A stretch of DNA of 64,000 nt, from contig NZ_CP094528.1 of NCBI RefSeq assembly GCF_022811705.1, positions 3,472,001-3,536,000 on the forward strand. Direction: 5' to 3'. Below the pieces are notes generated by a model, which was not told where the DNA came from, searched no databases, and saw only the letters and a program-made list of their open reading frames with translations. Both the position numbers and the translations under genes were made by a program. The stretch's first letter is position 1. Each line of letters begins with the position of its first letter. Of this stretch, positions 16,544-25,971 are shown in pieces. The DNA comes from Agromyces larvae (GTDB lineage Bacteria > Actinomycetota > Actinomycetes > Actinomycetales > Microbacteriaceae).

Positions 16544-19500
16544 ATGACGCGGAGCGCGAGGGTGCGCAGATGGTTGGCGACGATCGTGGCGGGTGCCCTC
16601 GGGGCATCCCTCATCGGCGCCGCGGTGATCGCGGTGCCGGGCGCGGCCGCAGCCGACGAGGCGCGCACGTTCGCCCTGGTCGGCAGCCTCCAGTCGGAGC
16701 TCGGATGCCCCGGCGACTGGCAGCCCGAATGCGCCGCGACCGAACTGCTCCCGACCGACACCGCCGGGGTGTACGCGGCCGAGTTCACCATTCCGGCCGG
16801 CGACTGGGAGTACAAGGTCGCGGTGAACGACGCGTGGGATGAGGCGTACGGCCTGAACGGCGGCGGCGACAACATCCCGCTGACCGTGGCGGGCGACACC
16901 GAGATCCGCGTGGTCTTCGACGACACGCTGAAGAAGGTCGGTCTCGAGGCGACCGACGCGACGCTGCGCGGTGCGTACGACGAGGCATCCGATGCATCCC
17001 TGGTCGACGCCCCGGTGCGCCAGGCCGGCAGCGACGAGGTCTTCTACTTCGTGATGACCGACCGGTTCGACAACGGCGACCCGTCGAACGACGAGGGCGG
17101 CCTCACGGGCGACGCGCTCACCACCGGGTACGACCCGACGCACAAGGGCTTCTACCAGGGCGGCGACCTGGCCGGCCTGCGCTCGCAGCTCGACTACATC
17201 GAGGGCCTCGGCACCACCGCGATCTGGCTCACCCCGAGCTTCAAGAACCAGCCCGTGCAGGGCGAGGGCGCGAACGCGAGCGCCGGGTACCACGGCTACT
17301 GGGTCACCGACTTCACGCAGATCGACCCGCACCTCGGCACGAACGACGAGCTGCGCGACCTGATCGCCGACGCGCACGACCGCGGCATCAAGGTCTACTT
17401 CGACATCATCACGAACCACACCGCCGACGTCATCGACTACGCCGAGCAGCAGTACGCCTACATCGACCAGGCGACGAGCCCGTACCTCGACGCCGACGGC
17501 AACCCGATCGACCTCGCCGACTACGCCGACGCGTCGCAGCCCTTCCCGGCGCTCGACGCGGCGACCAGCTTCCCGTACACGCCGGTGCTCGATGCGGGTG
17601 AGGAGACGCTGAAGGTCCCGGCCTGGCTGAACGACCCGACGCTGTACCACAACCGCGGTGACTCGACGTGGGAGGGGGAGTCGGTCACGTACGGCGACTT
17701 CGTCGGCCTCGACGACCTGATGACCGAGCACCCCACCGTGGTGAACGGCTTCGTCGACGTGTACGAAGACTGGATCGACCTCGGCATCGACGGGTTCCGC
17801 ATCGACACCGCCAAGCACGTGAACTTCGAGTTCTGGCAGCAGTGGTCGGCCCAGGTGCTCGACTACGCGCGCACGGTCGCCGGCAAGCCCGACTTCTTCA
17901 TGTTCGGCGAGGTCTACGACGCCGACCCCGTGAAGCTCAGCCCGTACGTGCGCGACACCGACATGAACTCGGTGCTCGACTTCACCTTCCAGTCGCAGGC
18001 GGTGAGCTTCGCGGCCGGCAACTCGGCGAAGAACCTGCAGTCGCTGTTCGCGGGCGACGACTACTACACGACCCCGCACTCGTCGGCGACGGCGCTGCCG
18101 ACCTTCCTCGGCAACCACGACATGGGCCGCGTGGGGTACTTCCTGCAGAACACGGATGCCCCGCTCGCGCGCGACGAACTCGCGCACGACCTGCTGTTCC
18201 TCACCCGCGGCCAGCCGGTCGTCTACTACGGCGACGAGCAGGGCTTCGCGGGCACGGGCGGCGACCAGAGCGCCCGGCAGACGATGTTCGCCTCCCAGGT
18301 GGACGAGTACACCGGTCAGTCGCTCGTCACCGGTGAGCCGTTCGGCACCGGCGCGCACCAGTCGACGGATGCTCCGCTCTACGAGCACATCGCCGAACTC
18401 TCGGCGCTGCGCCAGGCGCACCCGGCGCTCGCGACGGGCGCGCAGGTCGAGCGGTACGTCGACAGCGGCGCGGGCGTGTATGCGTTCAGCCGCGTCGACC
18501 GCGCCGACAAGGTCGAGTACCTCGTCGCGGTGAACAACGCGACCGAGACCCGCACGGTCGAGGTGCCGACGCTCACCGACGCGGGCGTGTTCTCGCCGCT
18601 CTACGACTCCTCGCTCCCTGAGCCTGTCGAAGGGGAGGCATCCGTCACGGCCGACGCCGACGGCGTGGCATCCGTCACCGTGCCCGCCCTGGGCGCGGTG
18701 GTCTACACGGCCGACCGACCGGTCACCGCGCCCGACGCGGCGCTCGCGATCTCGGTCGCGACGCCGGCCGCCGGCGCCGGCGTGCGGGGCGTCACGCCGG
18801 TCGCGGCCGACGTCGACCCCGGCACCTGGCAGGAGACCAGCTTCGCCTGGCGCATCGCGGGCGACGAGTCGGACGCCGCGTGGCACGCCCTCGGCACCGC
18901 CGAGGACACCTCGCCCCGCGTCTTCCACGACACCGCGGGCCTCGCGACGGGCACGCTCGTCGAGTACCGCGCGATCTCGACGGATGCCGCGGGCCACCGC
19001 TCGGCCGCGTCCACCTACGCGTCGGTCGGCAACGCGGTGAACCTCGTCGAGGTCGACGAGCCCGAACAGCCGATCGAACTGGTCACCGTGCCGGGCAACC
19101 ACAACGCCGCGATGGGCTGCGCGGGCGACTGGGCACCCGGCTGCGAGGCGGCGAAGCTGACGCTGCGCGCCGACGGCGTCTACGCCGGCACGTTCGACCT
19201 GCCCGCGGGCGACTACGAGTACAAGGTCGCGATCAACGGCTCGTGGGACGTGAACTACGGCCAGGGCGGCGTACCCGGCGGAGCGAACATCGCCTACCAC
19301 CACGACGGCGGGCCGATCACGTTCTACTGGAACCCGGTGACGCACCTGGCGACCTCCACCGCCCAGGGGCCGATCCTCACCGTGCCCGGCTCGTTCCAGA
19401 GCGAGATCGGATGCCCCGGCGACTGGGCGCCCGACTGCCTCGCGTCGATGCTCTTCGACTCCGACGGCGACGGCGTGTACGAGTTCACGACCACGTCGAT

Positions 19501-22500
19501 CCCGGCGGGCGCGTACGAGGCGAAGGTCGCGCACGGCATGAGCTGGGACGAGAACTACGGCGTCGGCGGGGTGCGCGACGGCGCGAACTCCACGTTCACG
19601 ACGAAGGACGGCGAGCAGGTGACGTTCCGGTACACGCTCGCCACGCATGTGCTCGAGATCGAGGTGGCGAACCCGCCGCTGCCCGGCGCCGGCGAGGCGC
19701 GCGCGCAGTGGATCGACGCCGACACGATCGCCTGGCCGGCCGCGCTGCTCGGCGGCGCCTCGGCCGACGGGCTCTCGTGGACGCTCGAGCACTCGGCCGA
19801 CGCAGGGCTCGCGATCGGCGACGAGGGCGCGGTGACCGGGGCGACCGGCGACGGCGTGCCGCTGACGCTCGATGCGGGCGGACTCACCGAGGCGCAGCTC
19901 GCGCGGTTCCCGCAGCTGGGCGGCGGGGCGTACCTGGCGCTGAAGGCCGACGGGCTCGACCGCGCGACGGTCGCGGGCCTGCTGACCGAGCAGCTCGTCG
20001 TCGCGCAGCGCTCGGGCCCTGAGCCTGTCGAAGGGGCGACCGCTTCGACAGGCTCAGCGAGCCTCACCGCGTTCACCGGCGTGCAGGTGCCCGGCGTGCT
20101 CGACGACCTCTACGCGGAGGCCGTGGCATCCGTCGACCTCGGGGTCAGCGGGCGCGGCGACGACACGGTCGCGACCGTGTGGGCGCCGACCGCGCAATCG
20201 GTGGTGCTCGAGCGGTGGGACGCCGGCGCGACCGGCGACCCGGCGCTCGTCGAGGCATCCTTCGACCCGTCGACCGGCACCTGGGCGACCGCGCCGGGTG
20301 CGCTCGACGCAGGCGACGAGTACCGCTGGCGGCTCGAGGTCTACCAGCCTTCGACCGGGGCGGTCGAGACGAACTCGGTCACCGACCCGTACTCGACCGC
20401 GCTCACCGTGAACTCGACGCGCACCGTCGTCGTCGACCTCGACGACCCGTCGATCTCGCCCGAGCTGTGGACCGACACGCCCACGCCGGTCGTCGAGCAC
20501 GCGGTCGATCGCGCGATCTACGAACTGCACGTGCGCGACTTCTCGATCACCGACGAGACCGTGCCCGAGGCCGAACGCGGCACCTACCGCGCGTTCACGC
20601 GCGACTCGGCCGGCACCGCGCAGCTGCGCGAGCTCGCCGCCGCCGGCATCAACACGGTGCACCTGCTGCCGACGTTCGACATCGCCACGATCGAGGAGCG
20701 GCGCGACGCGCAGGCGACCGCCGACTGCGACCTCGCGTCGTTCGGGCCGGCGTCGACCGAGCAGCAGGCGTGCCTCGCGTCCATCCGCGACCTCGACGGC
20801 TTCAACTGGGGCTACGACCCGTACCACTACCAGGCGCCCGAGGGCTCGTACGCGGTCGACCCCGACGGCGGCGCGCGCGTCGGCGAGTTCCGCGAGATGG
20901 TCGGCGCGCTGCACAGCATGGGCCTGCAGGTCGTGCTCGACGAGGTGTACAACCACACCTCGGCGTCGGGACAGTCCGAGACCAGCGTGCTCGACCGGGT
21001 CGTGCCGGGGTACTACCAGCGGCTGAACGCGGCCGGCGCCGTCGAGACCTCGACGTGCTGCCAGAACGTCGCGACCGAGCACTCGGTGGCGCAGCAGCTG
21101 ATGGTCGACTCGGTGGTGCTCTGGGCGAAGGAGTACAAGGTCGACGGGTTCCGCTTCGACCTCATGGGGCACCACTCGAAGGAGAACCTGCTCGCGGTGC
21201 GGGCCGCGCTCGACGAGCTGACGCTCGAGGAGGACGGCGTCGACGGTTCGGCCGTGTACCTGTACGGCGAAGGCTGGAACTTCGGCGAGGTGGCCGACAA
21301 CGCACTGTTCGAACAGGCCACCCAGGGCCAGCTCGGCGGCACCGGCATCGGCACCTTCAACGACCGGCTGCGCGACGGCGTGCACGGCGGCAGCCCGGTC
21401 GACGGGTCGTCGACCTACGATCAGGGCTTCGGCACCGGGCTCGCGGGCGACCCGAACGGGCACCCCGCCCGCGAGGGCACGCGCACGCTCGGCCAGCAGA
21501 CCGACCTGGTGAAGCTCGGCCTGGCCGGCAACCTGCGGGCGTTCGAGTTCGAAGCGTCCGACGGCACGGTGAAGCGCGGCGACGAGGTCGACTACAACGG
21601 GCAGCCCGCCGGCTACGCCGACCAGCCCGACGAGGTCATCACCTACGTCGATGCGCACGACAACGAGACGCTGTTCGACCACGGCATCTGGAAGCTGCCG
21701 ACCGGTACGTCGATGGCCGACCGCGTGCGCATGAACACGCTGTCGCTCGCGACCGTCGCGTTCGCGCAGACCCCGTCGTTCTGGCACGCCGGCACCGAGC
21801 TGCTGCGCTCGAAGTCGCTCGATCGCAACAGCTACAACTCGGGCGACTGGTTCAACCGCATCGACTGGACGGGCCAGGAGTCGACCTTCGGGTCGGGTCT
21901 GCCGCCCGAGGCCGACAACGGGGCGAAGTGGGCCGACATGGCGGCGCTGCTCGCCGACCCCGCGCTGAAGCCGACCGCGGCGGACATCGCGGCAGCCGAG
22001 GCATCCGCCCTCGACCTGCTGCGGGTGCGATCCAGCGTCGACCTGCTGCAGCTCGGCTCGGCCGAGCTCATCGAGCAGAAGGTGACGTTCCCGAACAGCG
22101 GGCCGGATGCCACGGCCGGCCTCATCGCGATGCTCATCGACGACCGCCTCGGTGCGGACGCCGACGCCGACCTCGACGGCGCCCTCGTCGTGTTCAACTC
22201 GTCGCCCGAGCCGATCACCGAGGCGATCGACGGGCTCGCCGGCCGCGAGTTCGCGCTCAACGCGGTGCAGGCCGGGGGCGCCGACGCGGTGACCGCGTCG
22301 ACGTCGTGGGACGCGGCGACCGGCACGGTGACCATCCCGGCGCGGACCGCGGCGGTGCTGGTCGAGGCACAGGCGGAGGAGCCGGGCGAGCCTGGCGAAC
22401 CGGGCGAGCCTGGGGAGCCCGGGCAGCCGGGTGAGCCGGGGCAGCCCGGGGAGCCGGAGGCGACCCCGACGCTGCACCTCTCGGCCGGCACGGCGCGCCC

Positions 22501-22837
22501 GGGCGACGTGATCGGCATCACCGGAACCGGCTTCGCGCCGGGCGAGGCGGTCCAGGTGTGGCTGCACTCGACGCCGCGACTGCTCGTCGGCGCGACCGCC
22601 GATGCGCAGGGCGCGATCTCGGTGCAGGCGACGATTCCGCTCGACACCGCGACCGGTGACCACGTGATCCGGGTGCTCGGTGTCGACTCGGGGCTCGAGG
22701 CATCCGCCGCCCTGGTCGTGCTCGGGCCGCTCGGCCTCACCGGGACCCAGACGTGGCTCGCCCTGCTGCTCGCCCTGGCACTGCTCGCCGCCGGCGCGAT
22801 CGTGCTCGGGCCGCGGCTGGCGCGGCGGGTTCGCTGA
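16544..22837 (+). CDS. pulA: Secreted alpha-amylase/pullulanase fusion (amylopullulanase)
   Basis: A 2097-aa extracellular starch-degrading enzyme with two GH13 catalytic modules. Order: signal peptide (to about residue 36); an X25-type module (ELGCPGDW); an alpha-amylase module with Asp421 ([10 protein letters not shown]), Glu456 (FGEVYD) and Asp526 (LGNHDMGR); two more X25 modules ([24 protein letters not shown]); a starch-binding/CBM48-like part; a pullulanase module with [10 protein letters not shown], Asp1539 ([11 protein letters not shown]), Glu1576 ([10 protein letters not shown]) and Asp1706 (DAHDNET); a Gly-Glu-Pro linker; an Ig-like domain; and a C-terminal membrane helix with basic tail. 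It should cut both alpha-1,4 and alpha-1,6 bonds at the cell surface. Two TTCGACAGGCTCAG-type insertions lie near residues 690 and 1160. Confidence 0.93.
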   Translation: MTRSARVRRWLATIVAGALGASLIGAAVIAVPGAAAADEARTFALVGSLQSELGCPGDWQPECAATELLPTDTAGVYAAEFTIPAGDWEYKVAVNDAWDEAYGLNGGGDNIPLTVAGDTEIRVVFDDTLKKVGLEATDATLRGAYDEASDASLVDAPVRQAGSDEVFYFVMTDRFDNGDPSNDEGGLTGDALTTGYDPTHKGFYQGGDLAGLRSQLDYIEGLGTTAIWLTPSFKNQPVQGEGANASAGYHGYWVTDFTQIDPHLGTNDELRDLIADAHDRGIKVYFDIITNHTADVIDYAEQQYAYIDQATSPYLDADGNPIDLADYADASQPFPALDAATSFPYTPVLDAGEETLKVPAWLNDPTLYHNRGDSTWEGESVTYGDFVGLDDLMTEHPTVVNGFVDVYEDWIDLGIDGFRIDTAKHVNFEFWQQWSAQVLDYARTVAGKPDFFMFGEVYDADPVKLSPYVRDTDMNSVLDFTFQSQAVSFAAGNSAKNLQSLFAGDDYYTTPHSSATALPTFLGNHDMGRVGYFLQNTDAPLARDELAHDLLFLTRGQPVVYYGDEQGFAGTGGDQSARQTMFASQVDEYTGQSLVTGEPFGTGAHQSTDAPLYEHIAELSALRQAHPALATGAQVERYVDSGAGVYAFSRVDRADKVEYLVAVNNATETRTVEVPTLTDAGVFSPLYDSSLPEPVEGEASVTADADGVASVTVPALGAVVYTADRPVTAPDAALAISVATPAAGAGVRGVTPVAADVDPGTWQETSFAWRIAGDESDAAWHALGTAEDTSPRVFHDTAGLATGTLVEYRAISTDAAGHRSAASTYASVGNAVNLVEVDEPEQPIELVTVPGNHNAAMGCAGDWAPGCEAAKLTLRADGVYAGTFDLPAGDYEYKVAINGSWDVNYGQGGVPGGANIAYHHDGGPITFYWNPVTHLATSTAQGPILTVPGSFQSEIGCPGDWAPDCLASMLFDSDGDGVYEFTTTSIPAGAYEAKVAHGMSWDENYGVGGVRDGANSTFTTKDGEQVTFRYTLATHVLEIEVANPPLPGAGEARAQWIDADTIAWPAALLGGASADGLSWTLEHSADAGLAIGDEGAVTGATGDGVPLTLDAGGLTEAQLARFPQLGGGAYLALKADGLDRATVAGLLTEQLVVAQRSGPEPVEGATASTGSASLTAFTGVQVPGVLDDLYAEAVASVDLGVSGRGDDTVATVWAPTAQSVVLERWDAGATGDPALVEASFDPSTGTWATAPGALDAGDEYRWRLEVYQPSTGAVETNSVTDPYSTALTVNSTRTVVVDLDDPSISPELWTDTPTPVVEHAVDRAIYELHVRDFSITDETVPEAERGTYRAFTRDSAGTAQLRELAAAGINTVHLLPTFDIATIEERRDAQATADCDLASFGPASTEQQACLASIRDLDGFNWGYDPYHYQAPEGSYAVDPDGGARVGEFREMVGALHSMGLQVVLDEVYNHTSASGQSETSVLDRVVPGYYQRLNAAGAVETSTCCQNVATEHSVAQQLMVDSVVLWAKEYKVDGFRFDLMGHHSKENLLAVRAALDELTLEEDGVDGSAVYLYGEGWNFGEVADNALFEQATQGQLGGTGIGTFNDRLRDGVHGGSPVDGSSTYDQGFGTGLAGDPNGHPAREGTRTLGQQTDLVKLGLAGNLRAFEFEASDGTVKRGDEVDYNGQPAGYADQPDEVITYVDAHDNETLFDHGIWKLPTGTSMADRVRMNTLSLATVAFAQTPSFWHAGTELLRSKSLDRNSYNSGDWFNRIDWTGQESTFGSGLPPEADNGAKWADMAALLADPALKPTAADIAAAEASALDLLRVRSSVDLLQLGSAELIEQKVTFPNSGPDATAGLIAMLIDDRLGADADADLDGALVVFNSSPEPITEAIDGLAGREFALNAVQAGGADAVTASTSWDAATGTVTIPARTAAVLVEAQAEEPGEPGEPGEPGEPGQPGEPGQPGEPEATPTLHLSAGTARPGDVIGITGTGFAPGEAVQVWLHSTPRLLVGATADAQGAISVQATIPLDTATGDHVIRVLGVDSGLEASAALVVLGPLGLTGTQTWLALLLALALLAAGAIVLGPRLARRVR
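18613..18634. repeat. Single repeat unit inside the pullulanase gene
   Basis: CTCCCTGAGCCTGTCGAAGG is one reverse-oriented unit of the TTCGACAGGCTCAG family, read in frame as SLPEPVEG at the end of the amylase module. Confidence 0.85.
20016..20063. repeat. Inverted pair of repeat units inside the pullulanase gene
   Basis: CTGAGCCTGTCGAAG (20019-20033) and CTTCGACAGGCTCAG (20043-20057) are perfect 15-bp arms around a 9-nt loop. They are read in frame as [15 protein letters not shown] in a linker before the pullulanase half. Confidence 0.92.
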
Positions 22838-22845
22838 TCACCCCT

Positions 22846-22896
22846 GGTCGAGGAGCGCTCGGACGCGTCGCCGCTTCGCGTCGGCGCTCCTCGACC
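22846..22896. terminator. Palindromic element (family 2), probable bidirectional terminator
   Basis: Perfect 13-bp arms GGTCGAGGAGCGC and GCGCTCCTCGACC enclose 25 bp that contain further inverted repeats (GACGCG/CGCGTC). It lies between the convergent pullulanase and menC genes and has no T-run. Similar sequences occur at 61919-62009 and inside ccsB, so it is a dispersed repeat that could also stop transcription. Confidence 0.65.
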
Positions 22897-22909
22897 GGTG
22901 GAGGGCGAG

Positions 22910-23926
22910 TCAGGCGCGCTCGCCGAGCACCGCGTGGCAGCGCTCGAGCCGTGCGAGCCACCACGCGGTGCGGTCGGCGTCGGCCGCCCACCGGTCGAGC
23001 AGGGCGGATGACACGTCGACCCGCCGCACGGGCACGGCTCCGTCGACCGGCGAGAGCGGAGCATCCGTGACATCCGCGGCGAGCAGCGACGCGGTGCCGA
23101 GCCCGCAGTCGAACTCGAGGTCGCCGATCGCGGCCGCGAGATGCGCGCCCATCGCGAGGCCGACGCTCGTGTCGAGCGCGCTCGACACGTTCACCGGCAG
23201 CCCCGCCTCGGCGATGATCGCGAGCGCCCGGCGGATGCCGCCGAGCGGCTGCGCTTTGATCACCAGCAGGTCGGCCGCCCCGGCCGACGCGACCGCGAGG
23301 GGATCCGCGGCACGCCGCACGCTCTCGTCGGCGGCGATCGGGATGCCCATGTAGCGGGTGCGTTCGCGGATCTCGGCGAGTTCGGGCACCGTCGCGCACG
23401 GCTGCTCGACGTACTCGAGGTCGAAGGCCGCCAGCGCGTGGATCGCGTGCTCCGCCTCGTCGACGTTCCATCCGCCGTTCGCGTCGAGCCGCACCCGGCC
23501 CTCGGGCCCGAGCGTCTCGCGCACCGCGCGCACGCGGGCGACGTCCTGCGCGAGCGTCTGATCGGAACCGGCCACCTTCACCTTCGCGGTGCGGCACCCC
23601 GGGAACCGGGCCAGCACGGCGGCGACGCTGTCGGGGTCGACGGCGGGCACGGTCGCGTTCACGCGGATCGTGGTGCGCCGCGCGGGCGGCGATGCGTTCC
23701 AGCCGAAATCGACGGATGCCTCGAGCCACGTCGCGGCCTCGTCGTCGCCGTACTCGGCGAACGGGCTGAACTCGGTCCACCCCTCGGGCCCCTCGAACAC
23801 CACCGCCTCGCGGACGTCGATGCCGCGGAACCGGGTCACGAGCGGCAGTGCGACGACGCGGGCGGTGGCGAGTATCTCGGCGAGCGGGGGGAGGGCGGCG
23901 GGCGGCGGTGCGATGGCGGGGCTCAC
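22910..23926 (-). CDS. menC: o-Succinylbenzoate synthase
   Basis: A 338-aa enolase-superfamily enzyme that dehydrates SHCHC to o-succinylbenzoate in menaquinone synthesis. Visible catalytic features are the lysine motif TAKVKVAG, metal-ligand motifs RLDANGGW, EYVEQPC and IAADESV, and the second lysine in LLVIKAQPLGG. The length and the short N-terminal capping domain fit the actinobacterial MenC type. It starts with GTG and is on the opposite strand from menB, with a lipoprotein gene between them, so it has its own promoter. The reading frame is intact. Confidence 0.92.
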   Translation of the reverse strand: MSPAIAPPPAALPPLAEILATARVVALPLVTRFRGIDVREAVVFEGPEGWTEFSPFAEYGDDEAATWLEASVDFGWNASPPARRTTIRVNATVPAVDPDSVAAVLARFPGCRTAKVKVAGSDQTLAQDVARVRAVRETLGPEGRVRLDANGGWNVDEAEHAIHALAAFDLEYVEQPCATVPELAEIRERTRYMGIPIAADESVRRAADPLAVASAGAADLLVIKAQPLGGIRRALAIIAEAGLPVNVSSALDTSVGLAMGAHLAAAIGDLEFDCGLGTASLLAADVTDAPLSPVDGAVPVRRVDVSSALLDRWAADADRTAWWLARLERCHAVLGERA

Positions 23927-23979
23927 CCCGTCATCGTGGCACGCGCCGCCCGCGCCGTCACGGCCCGGTCACGGCTCGG

Positions 23980-24633
23980 TCACGGCCCATAGCTGTCGAC
24001 GGGCGCGAAGATGCGGGTCACGCCCTGGGCCGGCGCGTCGATGTAGACGGCGACGGTGAGGGTGCGCGGCGGATCCTGCGCCTCGCCGACGACCACGTCG
24101 GGCCCGTGCGCGACGAGGAAGTCGTCGAACTCGGCGATGGTCGCCGGATACGTGGTGCGAACCGCGTTCGTCGACGACCCGATCGCGATGCCTTCGGCGG
24201 TGCGCACCTCGACGTCGCCGGTCGCCGGGCCCGACGCGAGCACGTCGAACGCGAGATCGGAGGTCTCGTGCGCCGTGCCGAGCCGGAACCCGCCCCAGCC
24301 GTACGTCGTGTACGGCGGGCGCTCGGCGTGGCCCGGGTCATCGCCGACGACGGGTTCCTCGCCGAGCACGGCGGCGAGTCGTTCCACCACCGCGTCGAGC
24401 GGATCGTCGTACGCCGCTTCGAGCAGCGCGGTGTCGTCGTCGGCGATGACCGTGAAGCCGTCGGCGGCGACGATGATCGTCGCCGCGTCGGACTCGGGTG
24501 GCCGCACACTCGACTGCGTGTCCGGCGCTTGCGACGGCAGGGACACGGCGAAGGGTGCCGCGCAGCCCGCCAGGGCACTGGTGATGCCGGCGGCGACCAG
24601 AAGGGTGGTCGCCCGGCGGATGTGTCGGATCAT
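23980..24633 (-). CDS. Putative lipoprotein of unknown function
   Basis: A 217-aa exported protein. The N-terminus MIRHIRRATTLLVAAG leads to the lipobox ALAGC, so it should be lipid-anchored. The mature part is acidic, with strands such as IIVAADGFTVIADDD and a region TTYGWGGFRLGTA, and repeats no motif I recognise. The ATG at 24633 is chosen because the signal peptide begins there; an upstream in-frame GTG at 24744 would put 37 non-conserved residues in front. A TTACGT box lies 7 nt before this ATG. Confidence 0.75.
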   Translation of the reverse strand: MIRHIRRATTLLVAAGITSALAGCAAPFAVSLPSQAPDTQSSVRPPESDAATIIVAADGFTVIADDDTALLEAAYDDPLDAVVERLAAVLGEEPVVGDDPGHAERPPYTTYGWGGFRLGTAHETSDLAFDVLASGPATGDVEVRTAEGIAIGSSTNAVRTTYPATIAEFDDFLVAHGPDVVVGEAQDPPRTLTVAVYIDAPAQGVTRIFAPVDSYGP

Positions 24634-24735
24634 GCGTGGGACGTAACCAGCCCGCCGGAGGAGCCTGCTCAGGGTCAGCCCTGATCCCGGATCCCCCGAC
24701 CGGTGGAAACTCACCGTCCCCCTGCGGAGGCGGAC

Positions 24736-24754
24736 GGGGACCACGAGGGTCCCC
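24736..24754. other. Short perfect hairpin upstream of menB
   Basis: GGGGACC and GGTCCCC are perfect 7-bp arms around a 5-nt loop, in the divergent region between the lipoprotein gene and menB. If menB is leaderless the hairpin lies upstream of its promoter and is not in the transcript. The role is unknown. Confidence 0.35.
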
Positions 24755-24778
24755 GGGCGGGGGCGTGAGCGCGGAAAC

Positions 24779-24784
24779 TAGGCT
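24779..24784 (+). promoter_or_regulatory. -10 box TAGGCT, leaderless start of menB
   Basis: TAGGCT ends 7 nt before the ATG at 24792, with only GGAGGG between, which could also be a weak ribosome binding site. Confidence 0.5.
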
Positions 24785-24791
24785 GGAGGGC

Positions 24792-25919
24792 ATGGCAGAC
24801 CAGGTCTCCGAGCTGTTCGATCCGGCCGAGTGGGTGGATGCCCCGGCCGGCGCCGGGTTCACCGACATCACGTACCACCACTCGACCGACGGGCGCATCG
24901 CGCGGGTCGCGTTCGACCGGCCCGAGGTGCGCAACGCGTTCCGCCCGCACACGGTCGACGAGCTGTACCGCGCGCTCGAGGACGCGCGCACGAACCCCCG
25001 CATCGGCGTGGTGCTGCTCACCGGCAACGGGCCCAGCGCGAAGGACGGCGGCTGGGCGTTCTGCTCGGGCGGCGACCAGCGCATCCGCGGGCGCGACGGG
25101 TACAAGTACGAAGCCTCGGTCCCCGAGCCCGTCGAAGGGAGCGCAGCCGTCGCTTCGACGGGCTCAGCGAGCTCAGGGGCCGTCGCTTCGACGGGCTCAG
25201 CGAGCTCAGGGGCCGTCGCTTCGACGGGCTCGGCGAGCTCAGGGGCCGTCGCTTCGACGGGCTCAGCGAGCTCAGGGGCCGTCGCTTCGACGGGCTCAGC
25301 GAGCTCAGGGGCCGTCGCTTCGACGGGCTCGGCGAGCTCAGGGGCCGTCGCGGACTCGGCGGGGCTCGGCCGCCTGCACATCCTCGAGGTGCAGCGGCTC
25401 ATCCGCTTCATGCCCAAGGTCGTGATCGCGGTCGTGCCCGGCTGGGCGGCCGGCGGCGGCCATTCGCTGCACGTGGTCTGCGACCTCACGATCGCCAGCC
25501 GCGAGCACGGCCGCTTCAAGCAGACCGATGCCGATGTCGGCTCGTTCGACGCGGGCTACGGCAGCGCCTACTTCGCCCGGCAGATCGGCCAGAAGTTCGC
25601 GCGCGAGGTGTTCTTCCTCGCCGAGGAGTACTCGGCCGACCGCGCGTACGAGATGGGGGCCGTGAACCGGGTGGTGCCGCACGCCGACCTCGAGCGCGAG
25701 GCGATCGCGATGGCCCGAACGATCCTCACCAAGTCGCCGACGGCGATCCGCATGCTGAAGTTCGCGTTCAACGCGGTCGACGACGGCATGGTCGGCCAGC
25801 AGGTGTTCGCGGGCGAGGCGACCCGTCTCGCGTACGGCACCGACGAGGCGGTCGAGGGCCGTGACGCGTTCCTCGAGAAGCGCGACCCCGACTGGGGCCC
25901 CTACCCGTGGCACTTCTAG
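24792..25919 (+). CDS. menB: 1,4-Dihydroxy-2-naphthoyl-CoA synthase with a repeat insertion in the A-loop
   Basis: A 375-aa crotonase-fold enzyme that closes the second ring of menaquinone. Typical motifs are FDRPEVRNAFRPHTVDEL, GWAFCSGGDQRIRGRDGYKY, VPGWAAGGGHSLHVVCDLT, DADVGSFDAGYGSAYFAR and the C-terminal DPDWGPYPWHF. Family members are about 300 aa; here about 77 extra residues (about 109-185), mostly six copies of VASTGSASSGA, lie between GYKYEAS and LGRLHILEVQRLIRFMPK. In known structures this is the disordered A-loop that closes over the active site. The motif residues on both sides are intact, so the enzyme may still work. Without the insertion the protein would be about 298 aa. Confidence 0.93.
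   Translation: MADQVSELFDPAEWVDAPAGAGFTDITYHHSTDGRIARVAFDRPEVRNAFRPHTVDELYRALEDARTNPRIGVVLLTGNGPSAKDGGWAFCSGGDQRIRGRDGYKYEASVPEPVEGSAAVASTGSASSGAVASTGSASSGAVASTGSASSGAVASTGSASSGAVASTGSASSGAVASTGSASSGAVADSAGLGRLHILEVQRLIRFMPKVVIAVVPGWAAGGGHSLHVVCDLTIASREHGRFKQTDADVGSFDAGYGSAYFARQIGQKFAREVFFLAEEYSADRAYEMGAVNRVVPHADLEREAIAMARTILTKSPTAIRMLKFAFNAVDDGMVGQQVFAGEATRLAYGTDEAVEGRDAFLEKRDPDWGPYPWHF
25118..25343 (+). repeat. In-frame array of six 33-bp repeats inside menB, preceded by an inverted unit
   Basis: A reverse-oriented unit (CCCGAGCCCGTCGAAGGGA, about 25121-25140) is followed by six direct 33-bp units (25146-25343), each with GCTTCGACGGGCTC then GGCGAGCTCAGGG or AGCGAGCTCAGGG. Units 3 and 6 share the same A-to-G change, so the array is a duplicated 99-bp block of three units. 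All units keep the reading frame. Confidence 0.95.
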
Positions 25920-25971
25920 GGTGTGTCGCCCGATGCTGACCCGGTGATCCCGCACGGCCGGGCGGTCGGCC

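Noticed and set aside
16484..19792. A 1102-codon open frame antisense to the pullulanase
   Set aside because: The translation is Arg/Val/Gly-rich without any family motif, and the plus strand holds a clear GH13 enzyme with all catalytic residues.
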